Counted from the stretch's first letter, positions 25,901 through 35,951 are shown. The stretch is DNA of 64,000 nucleotides from Paraglaciecola sp030730205 (GCF_052119645.1 NZ_JBGQOM010000010.1:1-64000); one strand, 5' to 3'. The notes: generated by a model from the letters alone, not told the origin. Program-made: numbers and translations.

Positions 25901-27107
25901 GACTGGCGCTCACTGATTGGCTATTGCCTGCTATTTGAGCAATGACGGTAGCAGCGTGTCGCCGGGCTAGATTATCGATTGCAATGATGCTGTTGATATC
26001 TGTCACATCTTGGCGTGGAATCGCTTGCAAACAGGCATCGTTAACCCGTGCGATTTGTGTAAAACCAATCTGCTCCTGTAAAAAAGCTTCTACGGCAATT
26101 TCATTGGCTGCATTTAATACTGTTGTTGCGCTTTGACCTGAATTACTGGCGTCAATTGCTAATTTTAAATTGGGATAGCGCGCAAAATCGGGCGCGCAAA
26201 AACTAAAATTAGCAAGTTGCATAAAGTTTAGCGGTGCAACGCCTGATTCAATCCGCTTAGGATAGGCTAAAGCGTGTGCAATGGGGGTACGCATGTCAGG
26301 GTTCCCCATTTGCGCCAACACTGAACCATCACAATACTGCACCATCGAATGAATAATACTCTGCGGGTGTAAAACCACTTCGATATCGTCGCTTTGTAAA
26401 CCGAACAGCCAACGGGCTTCAATAAACTCCAAGCCTTTGTTCATCATAGTGGCAGAGTCTACTGATATTTTGCGACCCATATCCCAATTAGGATGAGCAC
26501 AAGCCTGCTGAGGCGTCATCGAACACAATTGCTCTATAGGTGTGTTTAAAAACGGTCCACCTGAGCCGGTCAGTAATATTTTACTCATACCACTGGCCGC
26601 TAAATCGCCGTAGACAAAATCACGTGGCAAACATTGAAATATGGCATTGTGTTCACTGTCGATAGGCAACAACTGAGCTTTTGAACGATTGGCGGCCTGA
26701 ATAAACAAGTCACCAGACATCACTAGGGCTTCTTTATTGGCCAATAACACCTTCTTGCCTGCGTTCACACCAGCCATAGTGGGCAGCAAGCCTGCTGCAC
26801 CTACGATAGCAGCCATAACAACATCAACTTCATTGTGAGCAGCAAGCTCTAAAATGGCGCGTTCTCCACACAGGACCTCGCAGGCCAAGCCATGTTGCTT
26901 AATGAGCTCTTGCGTTGCTGCGAAGTATTTTTCATCAGCCAAGGCAATATATTGTGGATTGCATAGCGCTGCTTGCTGCACTAATAAACGAATATTTCTA
27001 TTCGCCGTAAGGGCAAAAACTTGGTATTTGTCTGGATGCCTAAGCACGACGTCAATAGTACTTTGACCAATAGAACCAGTTGAACCCAGTATACAAATCG
27101 ATTGCAT
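25893..27107 (-). CDS. ispC: 1-deoxy-D-xylulose 5-phosphate reductoisomerase
   Basis: Second enzyme of the MEP isoprenoid pathway, making 2-C-methyl-D-erythritol 4-phosphate. NADPH-binding GSTGSIGQST starts at residue 8; the substrate/metal region holds PIDSEHNAIFQ, LTGSGGPF and SATMMNKGLE. I use the ATG at 27105-27107 (MQSICILG), giving 404 residues. It overlaps the cdsA stop by one base (TAATG). The longer frame adds eight unsupported residues. Confidence 0.96.
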   Translation of the reverse strand: MQSICILGSTGSIGQSTIDVVLRHPDKYQVFALTANRNIRLLVQQAALCNPQYIALADEKYFAATQELIKQHGLACEVLCGERAILELAAHNEVDVVMAAIVGAAGLLPTMAGVNAGKKVLLANKEALVMSGDLFIQAANRSKAQLLPIDSEHNAIFQCLPRDFVYGDLAASGMSKILLTGSGGPFLNTPIEQLCSMTPQQACAHPNWDMGRKISVDSATMMNKGLEFIEARWLFGLQSDDIEVVLHPQSIIHSMVQYCDGSVLAQMGNPDMRTPIAHALAYPKRIESGVAPLNFMQLANFSFCAPDFARYPNLKLAIDASNSGQSATTVLNAANEIAVEAFLQEQIGFTQIARVNDACLQAIPRQDVTDINSIIAIDNLARRHAATVIAQIAGNSQSVSASHA

Positions 27108-27970
27108 TAAGCCATCCACAACACATAACAAAAAGCGAAGACGGGGAAAGCAGCAGTTAAGCTATCGATTCTGTCCATAATACCGCCATGACCGGGCAGC
27201 AAGGTGCCGCTGTCTTTTAAACCTGCACAGCGTTTAAACATACTTTCGTTTAAGTCACCTAGCGCTGACACACCAACCGTTAATGCGCCTACAAGTACGT
27301 GAAGCCAAATACGAGAGGGATCAACATGATAATGCAGTGCTGCAAAGGCAATAATGGCTGACGATGCAAAAATGCCTCCCATCAAACCTTCAATGGTCTT
27401 ACCCGGTGACACATTAGGACGCAATTTATGTTTACCAAATTTAACACCCACAAAAAATGCACCAATATCAGCGGCCCACACAATACCAAGGACATAAAAA
27501 ATTAGCGATGCACCATAAAAGGGATCAACTTCATATAAGCTAGTACGTAGAGTCACCACCGCAACCCAAGTGGGGATCAATGTCAATAAACCAAAGATGG
27601 CTCGCAATATTTTGCTGGTATGCCAAATGGAGCTGAACTTAGGATATAAAATGATCATCAATAATGAGATCAGCCACCAAGCAGAAGCCACTGACAGAAT
27701 ATATTGATAAAGATGATTTAATTGGCCTTGATACCAAATCATATGAGTGGGAAGTAACCAACTCAAAAACAAACACGCTGCAACTATGACTGCAGCGTAA
27801 GCAAATTTAGTCCCAAAGCGCGTCATGCCAGACATGCTTGACCATTCCCAAGCACCTAAGCCAACCACCAAAGCAATCAATAACTCAAAGCCCAAAAGAG
27901 GCAAGAACAAAATGGCAAATAGCGCCATAGGCGCCAAGATCAAAGCTGTAATAATACGTTGTTTTAACAC
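27107..27970 (-). CDS. cdsA: Phosphatidate cytidylyltransferase CdsA
   Basis: Makes CDP-diacylglycerol, the precursor of all membrane phospholipids. Multi-pass membrane protein of 287 residues with about eight hydrophobic segments. The family signature is near the C-terminus: SALGDLNESMFKRCAGLKD, then LPGHGGIMDRIDS. It lies between uppS and ispC. Confidence 0.95.
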   Translation of the reverse strand: MLKQRIITALILAPMALFAILFLPLLGFELLIALVVGLGAWEWSSMSGMTRFGTKFAYAAVIVAACLFLSWLLPTHMIWYQGQLNHLYQYILSVASAWWLISLLMIILYPKFSSIWHTSKILRAIFGLLTLIPTWVAVVTLRTSLYEVDPFYGASLIFYVLGIVWAADIGAFFVGVKFGKHKLRPNVSPGKTIEGLMGGIFASSAIIAFAALHYHVDPSRIWLHVLVGALTVGVSALGDLNESMFKRCAGLKDSGTLLPGHGGIMDRIDSLTAAFPVFAFCYVLWMA

Positions 27971-27993
27971 GTTATTTTATCCAAACTGAGCGT

Positions 27994-28737
27994 TTAGCTA
28001 CTGACTTGTTCGCCCGTCATTCCAAATCGACGTTGACGCTCAGAAAAATTTGTTACGGCCTGAAGAAATACTTCTTCACTGAAATCAGGCCAATATTCAT
28101 CAGTAAAATACAGCTCAGCATAAGCCAGCTGCCATAATAAAAAGTTACTGATGCGTTGCTCTCCACCCGTGCGAATTAATAAATCCACTTCGGGTAAGTC
28201 ATTGGCACAAGTAAACGAATGGAAATGCGCTTCAGAAATGTCATCTACTGCCAGTGTTCCATCTTCAACTTGTCGACACAATGCTTTCGCGGCGTTGACT
28301 ATATCCCACTTTCCACCGTAATTCGCGGCAATGTTCAGAGTCAAACCAGTATTATTCGCCGTCAATGTTTCTGCTTTTGTTATTTTTTCGATTAACTTTG
28401 CATCAAACCGGCTGGTATCACCAATTACTCTTAGTCTGACTTTGTTTTTATGTAGCTTTTTAACTTCGCTGCTTAAGACTAATTTGAACAACTCCATTAA
28501 GACGCTAACTTCTTCTACCGGCCGGCTCCAATTTTCACTGCTAAACGCAAACAAGGTAAGGGCATCAATGTTATTTTTAATTGCAAACGACACTGAAGCC
28601 TTAACCGCATCAACACCAGCCTTATGGCCAAATGTACGGATCTTACCTTTTTGTTTGGCCCAGCGCCCATTACCATCCATGATAATGGCCACGTGTTTTG
28701 GCATAATTGGGGCTGTAATTTGACTATCCATTTCCAT
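27994..28737 (-). CDS. uppS: Undecaprenyl diphosphate synthase
   Basis: Cis-prenyltransferase that builds the C55 lipid carrier for peptidoglycan and O-antigen. MDGNGRWA at 20-27 contains the catalytic aspartate; later motifs are FAFSSENWSRP, NIAANYGGKWDI and RTGGEQRISNFLLWQ. Length 247 residues. In-frame ATG codons at residues 3 and 12 are alternative starts. It follows frr by 18 bases. Confidence 0.96.
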   Translation of the reverse strand: MEMDSQITAPIMPKHVAIIMDGNGRWAKQKGKIRTFGHKAGVDAVKASVSFAIKNNIDALTLFAFSSENWSRPVEEVSVLMELFKLVLSSEVKKLHKNKVRLRVIGDTSRFDAKLIEKITKAETLTANNTGLTLNIAANYGGKWDIVNAAKALCRQVEDGTLAVDDISEAHFHSFTCANDLPEVDLLIRTGGEQRISNFLLWQLAYAELYFTDEYWPDFSEEVFLQAVTNFSERQRRFGMTGEQVSS

Positions 28738-28755
28738 TAATTTTCTAACACCAGT

Positions 28756-29313
28756 TTAGACTTCCATTAGCTCATGCTCTTTTTGAGCAAGAATTTCATC
28801 GATTTGCTTGATATAAGTATCTGTGGTTTTTTGCACAGACTCTTCGCCGCGGCGCGCATCGTCTTCACCAATTTCTTTTTCTTTAAGCAACTCTTTAATA
28901 TCGTTGTTCGCATCACGACGAATGCTGCGGATGGCTACACGTCCACTTTCGGCTTCAGCACGAACGATTTTAATTAAGTCTTTACGACGTTGCTCTGTCA
29001 AAGCAGGCATGGGAATGCGCATCACTGAGCCAGCACTCATCGGGTTTAAACCCAAATCTGATTGCATAATGGCTTTTTCAACCGCTGTAGCCGCACTTTT
29101 ATCAAATACAGTCAGCGCTAGCGTGCGAGAATCTTCTGCAATAATGTTTGCTAACTGTCTGATGGGCGTTGGCGTGCCATAATACGGCACCATGATGCTA
29201 TCTAGTAGTCCCGGATGCGCTCTGCCAGTGCGAATTTTTGATAATTGGCTACGCAGGGCACTGATACTTTTTTCCATGCGCTCACGCGCATCATCATTAA
29301 TGTCATCAATCAC
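28756..29313 (-). CDS. frr: Ribosome recycling factor
   Basis: Splits post-termination ribosomes with EF-G. 185 residues with the three-helix domain I and small beta domain II. Typical motifs are LSKIRTGRAHPGLLD and, at the C-terminus, IKQIDEILAQKEHELMEV. Follows pyrH by 22 bases in the conserved order rpsB-tsf-pyrH-frr. Confidence 0.97.
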   Translation of the reverse strand: MIDDINDDARERMEKSISALRSQLSKIRTGRAHPGLLDSIMVPYYGTPTPIRQLANIIAEDSRTLALTVFDKSAATAVEKAIMQSDLGLNPMSAGSVMRIPMPALTEQRRKDLIKIVRAEAESGRVAIRSIRRDANNDIKELLKEKEIGEDDARRGEESVQKTTDTYIKQIDEILAQKEHELMEV

Positions 29314-29335
29314 GATAATTTTCCTATTTTTGTAG

Positions 29336-30070
29336 TCATTTTTCGGGGTGGCAAATTAATGTGCCTTCATCTTCACCCAACACCACTGCTTTTAAACAGC
29401 CAGGTTTATTCATGTTGAATACCCTGATTGGCATGTTATGGTCTCTGGCTAAAGTAAAGGCAGCTAAGTCCATTACTTTCAATTCTTTATCTAATACTTC
29501 GTTATACGTTAAGGTTTTGTACATGACCGCGTGAGGATTTTTCACCGGGTCCGCATCATACACACCATCGACTTTAGTGGCTTTGAATACCGCGTCGGCT
29601 TCTATCTCTATGCCACGTAAACAAGCAGCAGAATCCGTGGTAAAAAACGGGTTTCCTGTTCCAGCAGAGAAAATCACCACGCGACCTGACTTAAGTAAAC
29701 TGATGGCCTCAGCCCAATTGTAGTCATCGCATACACCATTTAGCGGGATAGCGGACATCAATCTGGCATTAACAGAAGCACGGTGCAACGCATCGCGCAT
29801 CGCTAAGCCATTCATTACCGTGGCTAACATGCCCATGTGATCGCCTACCACTCGGTTCATACCTGCTTTCGCTAGGCCTTCGCCTCTGAATAAATTTCCG
29901 CCGCCTATGACTAGGCCAACTTGTACGCCCAGTTCAACCAATTCTTTGATTTCTTGCGCCATGCGCTCAAGTACTTTGGGATCGATGCCAAAGCCTTCTT
30001 CTCCCATTAACGCTTCTCCACTGAGTTTTAACAAAATTCTGCGATAGACGGATTTAGGAGCAGTATTCAT
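29336..30070 (-). CDS. pyrH: Uridylate kinase
   Basis: Phosphorylates UMP to UDP. Amino-acid-kinase fold of 244 residues: RILLKLSGEALMG near the N-terminus, VIGGGNLFRGE in the phosphate-binding loop, FSAGTGNPFFTTDSAA and ATKVDGVYDADP near the active site. AAGGAAATGCC precedes the ATG. A terminator-like hairpin lies between tsf and this gene. Confidence 0.97.
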   Translation of the reverse strand: MNTAPKSVYRRILLKLSGEALMGEEGFGIDPKVLERMAQEIKELVELGVQVGLVIGGGNLFRGEGLAKAGMNRVVGDHMGMLATVMNGLAMRDALHRASVNARLMSAIPLNGVCDDYNWAEAISLLKSGRVVIFSAGTGNPFFTTDSAACLRGIEIEADAVFKATKVDGVYDADPVKNPHAVMYKTLTYNEVLDKELKVMDLAAFTLARDHNMPIRVFNMNKPGCLKAVVLGEDEGTLICHPEK

Positions 30071-30125
30071 AGATTGGCATTTCCTTTGGTTTATAACTGT
30101 GTCGACGGTAAGCTAATTATTACTT

Positions 30126-30152
30126 AAAAAAAAGCACCTCAATTTGAGGTGC
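30126..30152 (-). terminator. Terminator after tsf
   Basis: Minus-strand stem GCACCTC/GAGGTGC with a five-base loop (30134-30152), followed on that strand by eight T residues. It ends the rpsB-tsf message, leaving pyrH to read-through or its own promoter. Confidence 0.85.
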
Positions 30153-30198
30153 CCGTAGTTTATATGACAATGGCTTTTGGCAAAAGCCAAAGGCACAT

Positions 30199-31071
30199 TT
30201 ATTTCTTAGCAGCAGCCATTTGAGCGGCAACTTCTGCAGCGAAATCTTCTTGTTTCTTTTCAATACCTTCACCCACTTCAAAACGTACGAAGTTAATAAC
30301 CTCTGCACCTTTAGATTTAAGTAAGGCAGAAACAAGCATGCTTGGATCTTTAATGAAAGGTTGACCAGTTAAGCTAACTTCACCAGTGAACTTGTTCATA
30401 CGACCAGAAACCATTTTTTCAGCGATATCAGCAGGTTTGCCTGACTGCATAGCGATTTCTAATTGGATTTCTTTTTCTTTAGCAACAACTTCAGCAGGAA
30501 CATCTTCAGGTCTTACGAACTGTGGGTTAGCCGCAGCAACGTGCATGGCAATGTCTTTTGCCAATTCTTCGTCACCACCTTTAAGGATAGCCAAAACACC
30601 AATACGCGCACCGTGAACATAAGCGCCAACGTTATCGCCTTCAACAGAGATAACACGACGTGGGCTGATGTTTTCACCGATTTTAGTAACCAAAGTATCA
30701 CGTACTTCACTTACCTTGCCGCCTTCGATATCAAAACCTGTTAAGGTTTCGATGTCATTTACGCTGTTAGCGTTTGCAACGTTAATAAGTTGTTCACCAA
30801 AGGCTAAGAAGCCTTTGTCACGAGCAACGAAATCGGTTTCGCAGTTCAATTCCAACATGGTGGCTACACCATTTTCTACTTTGGTCAAAATCACGCCTTC
30901 AGCAGCGATACGGCCGGCTTTTTTAGCGGCTTTAGCTTGACCAGATTTACGCATGTTTTCAATCGCAAGCTCGATGTCGCCATTCGCTTCAACAAGTGCG
31001 TTTTTACAATCTAACATGCCGGCGGCTGTACGCTCGCGCAATTCTTTAACTAGGGCTGCAGTCACTGCCAT
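30199..31071 (-). CDS. tsf: Elongation factor Ts
   Basis: Nucleotide-exchange factor that recharges EF-Tu with GTP. N-terminal UBA-like domain (VKELRERTAAGMLDCKNAL), the TDFVARDKGF motif that contacts EF-Tu near 80-90, then the core subdomains. Length 290 residues. Lies between rpsB and pyrH, separated from both by hairpins. Confidence 0.97.
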   Translation of the reverse strand: MAVTAALVKELRERTAAGMLDCKNALVEANGDIELAIENMRKSGQAKAAKKAGRIAAEGVILTKVENGVATMLELNCETDFVARDKGFLAFGEQLINVANANSVNDIETLTGFDIEGGKVSEVRDTLVTKIGENISPRRVISVEGDNVGAYVHGARIGVLAILKGGDEELAKDIAMHVAAANPQFVRPEDVPAEVVAKEKEIQLEIAMQSGKPADIAEKMVSGRMNKFTGEVSLTGQPFIKDPSMLVSALLKSKGAEVINFVRFEVGEGIEKKQEDFAAEVAAQMAAAKK

Positions 31072-31111
31072 TTTCGTTTCCTCAGCAAATAAAAATTCTT
31101 GATTAACAATT

Positions 31112-31135
31112 AAAAAACAGGGGCCGTTGCCCCTG
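31112..31135 (-). terminator. Attenuator-like hairpin between rpsB and tsf
   Basis: Stem CAGGGGC/GCCCCTG (31118-31135) with a four-base loop and six T residues after it on the minus strand. Its place inside the rpsB-tsf operon suggests partial termination that sets S2 above EF-Ts. Confidence 0.75.
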
Positions 31136-31200
31136 AGTTTATATTTTCGTTAGTGCAGAAAGGCCTGCACTACGACGAGATAACTTCGTTATGCGGCTAA

Positions 31201-31932
31201 TTACTCAGCAGCTTCTACGAACTCGCCTTTTTCAGCTTGAACCACTAGGTCTTTTTCACGGCCTTCAAGGACGGCTGCTGCTGCTGCGTTCAAATATAAT
31301 TGAACTGCGCGGATAGCATCATCATTACCAGGTACGATGAAATCTACACCGTCAGGGTTTGAGTTAGTATCAACGATAGAAATAACTGGAATACCAAGAT
31401 TTCTGGCTTCAGTGATAGCAATGTGCTCATGATCAGCATCAATAACGAAAAGCGCGTCAGGTAAACCGCCCATGTTTTTGATACCACCAAGGCTGCTTTC
31501 TAATTTAGCCATTTCGCGTTGCAACATTAACACTTCTTTTTTGGTGATCTTGTCGAACGTACCGTCTTGGCTCTGTTGCTCAAGATCTTTTAAACGTTTG
31601 ATTGATTGACGTACTGTTTTCCAGTTAGTCAACATACCGCCCAACCAACGCTTATTTACATAAAACTGGTCGCATTTTTCTGCAGCTTCTTTAACTGCTT
31701 CGCTTGCCGCGCGTTTTGTACCAACAAACAAGATCTTACCTTTCTTAGCAGCAACACCACCAACAAAGCTTAATGCTTCATTGAACATTGGTACTGTTTT
31801 TTCTAAGTTAATGATATGAACTTTGTTACGAGCACCAAAAATGAAAGGTTTCATTTTAGGGTTCCAATAACGAGTTTGGTGACCGAAGTGAACGCCTGCC
31901 TGAAGCATGTCGCGCATAGATACGTTTGCCAT
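31201..31932 (-). CDS. rpsB: 30S ribosomal protein S2
   Basis: Small-subunit protein, 243 residues. Diagnostic stretches are MRDMLQAGVHFGHQTRYWNPKM, interrupted here at the HFGHQTRYW core, KRWLGGMLTNWKT, and DALFVIDADHEHIA. It heads the rpsB-tsf-pyrH-frr run and has a structured leader. Confidence 0.97.
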   Translation of the reverse strand: MANVSMRDMLQAGVHFGHQTRYWNPKMKPFIFGARNKVHIINLEKTVPMFNEALSFVGGVAAKKGKILFVGTKRAASEAVKEAAEKCDQFYVNKRWLGGMLTNWKTVRQSIKRLKDLEQQSQDGTFDKITKKEVLMLQREMAKLESSLGGIKNMGGLPDALFVIDADHEHIAITEARNLGIPVISIVDTNSNPDGVDFIVPGNDDAIRAVQLYLNAAAAAVLEGREKDLVVQAEKGEFVEAAE

Positions 31933-31945
31933 TATAAATTCCTCA

Positions 31946-32006
31946 ATATGGGGTTAGGCCTCCATATATCCCAGTACTCGATCTTCTACCTACTATTTTG
32001 GTAGAA
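31946..32006 (-). promoter_or_regulatory. Structured leader of rpsB (S2 autoregulation candidate)
   Basis: Between the rpsB promoter region and the start codon the minus strand can fold two hairpins: TTCTACC/GGTAGAA (31984-32006) and ATATGG/CCATAT (31946-31967), the second ending just before the GAGG site. S2 of gammaproteobacteria represses its own mRNA through a conserved two-hairpin leader, so this is probably that element. The other 226 bases up to map show no gene. Confidence 0.55.
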
Positions 32007-32232
32007 AACACCCCGAACACTGTGTCGATATATGTGTGTTATTTAGGTTAGTTTACCGACAATTAGTTTGGCTAATTTGACCACACCAATTTCAGCGGGG
32101 CGCTTTATATCATGCTGAATAACAATATTCAAGTTTAAGCTGCTTAGCCTATACATCACTTTCTTGAAAAGTTAAGATAGTGGCTGTATTCACCGTCGGT
32201 GATTAATTTGAAATTTAAATAGGAATTCCGTT

Positions 32233-33024
32233 TTGCCTGCGACGATAAAAACAGCCTCTGAAATTGAAAAAATGCGTATAGCGGGGCGTCTTGCCGCTGA
32301 CGTATTGCAAATGATTGAACCTTTTGTCAAAAAAGGGGTAACTACCGATGAGTTGAACAAACTTTGCCACGACTATATTGTCGATGTGCAACAGGCGATA
32401 CCTGCACCGCTCAACTACGGCCATCCACCTTTTCCAAAATCTATTTGTACCTCAGTGAATCATGTCATTTGTCACGGTATTCCATCTGATAAAAGTTTAA
32501 AGGATGGCGATATAGTTAATATCGACGTGACTGTTATAAAAGACGGATATCATGGCGATACCTCTAAAATGTTTGTTGTGGGTAAACCGAGTATTTTGGC
32601 TGAGCGTCTGATTCGAGTCACTCAAGAATCGTTGTACAAAGCCATACGCTTAGTTAAGCCAGGAGTAAGGTTGGGTGATATTGGCCATGTTATTCAACAA
32701 TATGCAGAGAGCCACAACTATACAATAGTACGTGAATACTGCGGTCACGGTATTGGGGCGAACTTCCACGAAGACCCTCAAGTCGTGCATTACGGTAAGC
32801 CAAATACAGGTGAAGTACTAGAAGAAGGCATGTGTTTTACCATTGAACCTATGATTAACGCGGGACAAAGACAATCTAAAGTGCTACCCGACAAATGGAC
32901 TGTGGTTACTAAAGACCGCAGTTTGAGTGCCCAATGGGAACATACCTTACTAGTGACCAAAGATGGGGTTGAAATCCTGACTTTGCGTGATGATGAACAA
33001 ATTGAACGTATCATTAGTCATTAA
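32233..33024 (+). CDS. map: Methionine aminopeptidase type I
   Basis: Removes N-terminal methionine from new proteins. 263 residues with the metal-ligand series NIDVTV, GDTSKMF, YCGHGIG, FTIEPMIN and SAQWEHT. The start is TTG at 32233-32235, with AGGAATTCC just upstream; no in-frame ATG lies earlier than residue 13. Divergent from rpsB, as in E. coli. Confidence 0.95.
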   Translation: MPATIKTASEIEKMRIAGRLAADVLQMIEPFVKKGVTTDELNKLCHDYIVDVQQAIPAPLNYGHPPFPKSICTSVNHVICHGIPSDKSLKDGDIVNIDVTVIKDGYHGDTSKMFVVGKPSILAERLIRVTQESLYKAIRLVKPGVRLGDIGHVIQQYAESHNYTIVREYCGHGIGANFHEDPQVVHYGKPNTGEVLEEGMCFTIEPMINAGQRQSKVLPDKWTVVTKDRSLSAQWEHTLLVTKDGVEILTLRDDEQIERIISH

Positions 33025-33032
33025 AATTATAT

Positions 33033-33054
33033 GCTAGCTTGATATCAAGCTAGC
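33033..33054. other. 22-bp perfect palindrome between map and glnD
   Basis: GCTAGCTTGATATCAAGCTAGC-type perfect inverted repeat (11 + 11 bases) starting nine bases after the map stop. No T run follows on either strand close enough for a standard terminator, so it may be an mRNA-stabilising 3' hairpin or a protein site. Confidence 0.6.
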
Positions 33055-33173
33055 AAAATACCTCGCCAACTGACACAGTATTACTCTTGAAAAACATTGG
33101 TTTACGTTTTTTAACCAAGATAAAAGAGCTCTTTGTAGAGTTACTCCCTGACTGATAGTAAAAGGAATCTAAC

Positions 33174-35789
33174 TTGTCGTTACAAAGCCTAATTGCACAA
33201 ATAAAACTGATTAACTCTGCTGATAACATCGCGGGATTTAAGGCGTGTATTGCCAATAGTTACGAATGGTTAAACAGTGAGTTTAGCCGTGGTGATGTGA
33301 CTGGTTTAGTCATGGGTAGAGCTACCTTTATTGATAGCATGTTACGCCATCTGTGGCGTTTATCTGACTTAAACCAACAAAAGCATCTCAGTTTAATTGC
33401 TGTGGGCGGCTACGGCCGAGGCCAATTACAGCCCTATTCAGATATCGACTTATTAATACTCAGCAGTAAATCATTTTCAAAAAGTCAGCAAGACAGCATT
33501 AGCCGTTTTATTACCCTGCTGTGGGATATTGGTTTAGATTTAGGGCAGTCTGTTCGTACGATTAAAGAAACCTACAACCATGCAAAACAAGACGTCACCA
33601 TAGCCACCAACTTGGTGGAAGCGCGTTTGTTGATTGGCAGCCAAGATACCTTTGAAGAATTGCAAGAAAAGCTACAATCTCGCAGTTATTGGAGCAGTAA
33701 AGATTTCTTTTTAGCCAAGTTAGAAGAACAGACCTTACGTCATTCAAAATTTAAAGGGACATCCTACAACCTAGAACCAAATATCAAAGAAAGTCCAGGC
33801 TGTTTAAGGGATATTCAATCGATTGGCTGGGTGGCAAAAAAACATTTTAAAGTCATTGATGGTACTGAGCTCATAAACAAAGGCTATTTCAATGAGCAAG
33901 AACTGGAAGAATTGATTGAATGTCGAAACCATTTGTGGCGTATGCGGTTTGCTTTACATCTAATTGCAGGACGAAGTGAAAATCGCCTGTTATTTGACTT
34001 TCAAACCGATGTAGCGGCTAAACTGGGATACGGTGAGGATGGTAAAGCTTCAGTCGAACGAATGATGAAAGCGTTTTTCCGAACAGTAAGACGGATCAGC
34101 GAATTAAATGAAATGTTATTACAGCGCTTTAGCTCGGATGTACTCGCCGCTAAAGTGAAAGTAAGCGAAAACATTAATAGTGATTTTGAAGTACTAGATG
34201 GGCTGATTGCACCTCGCCATAACGATGTATTTAACACCCCTGAAGATATTCTTCTTTTTTTATTAACGGTCGCTGATAACCCTCAAATTAACGGGTTGCA
34301 TTCGAGTTCTTTGCGCCAATTACGATTAGCCAGACGTAAGTTTCACAGCCAGTATTTTGCTGAACGACCAGAGTGTCGGAAACTTTTTATGCAATTGATG
34401 AAACATCCCAACTATTTTGCCATCGCCTGGGATATCACTCACAAACATGGGATCATTCAAGCCTATCTACCCCAATGGGACCATATCGTTGGCATGATGC
34501 AATTCGATTTATTCCATGCTTATACCGTTGACGAGCACACGCATCGCTTGATCAAAAATGTGTATCATTATGGCTTACCTGAAAACAAAGATTTTCCTCG
34601 CTGCGGCCGCATTGTCAAGAATCTGGATAAGCCAGAATTGCTTTATATCGCGGCGATTTTTCACGACATCGGTAAGGGTCGTAATGGTGACCATTCCAAA
34701 CTTGGCGCCATAGATGTTGAAGAGTTTTGTCAGACTCACGAAATTGAAAGCAAAGATGCCGAACTGATCAGTTGGTTGGTGGAAAACCATTTATTGATGT
34801 CGGTCATTGCACAGCGCCGTGATATCTACGATCCAGATGTAATCAATGAGTTTGCGACACAGGTACGCTCGCACAATAGCCTTAATCATTTATATGTGCT
34901 TACCCTAGCTGATATAAGGGCAACCAACGATAATTTATGGAATGACTGGAAAGCTTCACTGCTGCGTGAGTTATTCTTACTGACTCAAAAAGCACTGGAT
35001 AATGGCTTGGAATGTAAGGTTGCGATTCAAGACCGAGTCGATGAACACCAAACTAAGGCAAAGGCAATTTTGCTTGAAAATGGCATGAACCCTATTCAAA
35101 TTGAACAATTCTGGAAACGTCTCAGCGACGATTATTTTGCGCGTTTCAAGCCAGAGCAAATAGCATGGCATGCCAATGTTATTTTGGCTTCTCATCCAAT
35201 GACCGATGATTTTTTATTGGTTGAAGCCAATGAAAATACAGCTAAATCGGGCACCGAGCTTATTGTTTACGGCAAGATGAAGAAAAATATGTTTGCCCAA
35301 ATTGCCTCGGTTCTCGACAGTCGCAATGTATCCATTCACGACGCGCAAATTATGCGCACTCATGACGGATATATTTTCGATAGCTTCATCATTCTTGAAC
35401 ACAATGGCGATCGAATTAATTCTGCATCGCGATTGAATAGTTTGAAAAAAGCCGTTGAAACACAGCTTACTAAACCGGGTCAGGATCACAGCAACAAACG
35501 CAAAATGTCACGGCAAATGAAACAATTAGACGTGCCAACAAAAGTCCGCTTTTACCCTGGACACAGTAATGTCACACTGGTTGAATTAGAGGCACTTGAT
35601 GCCCCAGGCTTACTCGCTAAAATTGGCGAACTGTTTGTCGAGTTGGAGTTTAACCTGCATATGGCTAAAATTTCTACCATAGGTGAACGAGCAGAAGATT
35701 TGTTTATTGTGAGCAGCAAAGACAACACTCAATTAACGCAAAATCAGCAGGTACAATTTAAAACCCGTTTAAACGAAACACTGCATTAA
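33174..35789 (+). CDS. glnD: Bifunctional uridylyltransferase / uridylyl-removing enzyme GlnD
   Basis: Nitrogen sensor that adds UMP to or removes it from PII according to glutamine. 871 residues: nucleotidyltransferase domain with GGYGRGQLQPYSDID at about 78-92, HD hydrolase domain with FHDIGKGRNGDHS near 495-507, and two C-terminal ACT domains from about 700 and 800. The start is TTG at 33174-33176 after AAAGGAATC. It follows map, the conserved order. Confidence 0.95.
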   Translation: MSLQSLIAQIKLINSADNIAGFKACIANSYEWLNSEFSRGDVTGLVMGRATFIDSMLRHLWRLSDLNQQKHLSLIAVGGYGRGQLQPYSDIDLLILSSKSFSKSQQDSISRFITLLWDIGLDLGQSVRTIKETYNHAKQDVTIATNLVEARLLIGSQDTFEELQEKLQSRSYWSSKDFFLAKLEEQTLRHSKFKGTSYNLEPNIKESPGCLRDIQSIGWVAKKHFKVIDGTELINKGYFNEQELEELIECRNHLWRMRFALHLIAGRSENRLLFDFQTDVAAKLGYGEDGKASVERMMKAFFRTVRRISELNEMLLQRFSSDVLAAKVKVSENINSDFEVLDGLIAPRHNDVFNTPEDILLFLLTVADNPQINGLHSSSLRQLRLARRKFHSQYFAERPECRKLFMQLMKHPNYFAIAWDITHKHGIIQAYLPQWDHIVGMMQFDLFHAYTVDEHTHRLIKNVYHYGLPENKDFPRCGRIVKNLDKPELLYIAAIFHDIGKGRNGDHSKLGAIDVEEFCQTHEIESKDAELISWLVENHLLMSVIAQRRDIYDPDVINEFATQVRSHNSLNHLYVLTLADIRATNDNLWNDWKASLLRELFLLTQKALDNGLECKVAIQDRVDEHQTKAKAILLENGMNPIQIEQFWKRLSDDYFARFKPEQIAWHANVILASHPMTDDFLLVEANENTAKSGTELIVYGKMKKNMFAQIASVLDSRNVSIHDAQIMRTHDGYIFDSFIILEHNGDRINSASRLNSLKKAVETQLTKPGQDHSNKRKMSRQMKQLDVPTKVRFYPGHSNVTLVELEALDAPGLLAKIGELFVELEFNLHMAKISTIGERAEDLFIVSSKDNTQLTQNQQVQFKTRLNETLH

Positions 35790-35832
35790 CAAGTTTACTG
35801 CTAACAAATATCATTTTTAGCCACTGCGCTTT

Positions 35833-35920
35833 GAGCTTAGCAACATCAATGCATGACTAAGCTCAAGTCTTTGGTTCATATAAACGCCATAAAAGTGGCA
35901 CCCTTTTGTCACAAAAGGGT
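35833..35920. other. Two hairpins after glnD
   Basis: GAGCTTAG/CTAAGCTC (35833-35864) with a 16-base loop, and a 21-base near-palindrome ACCCTTTTGT/ACAAAAGGGT (35900-35920). Neither has a clear T run, so termination of glnD here is uncertain. Confidence 0.5.
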
Positions 35921-35951
35921 CTTACCCTAAGTTAACTGCCGTTACTTTTGT

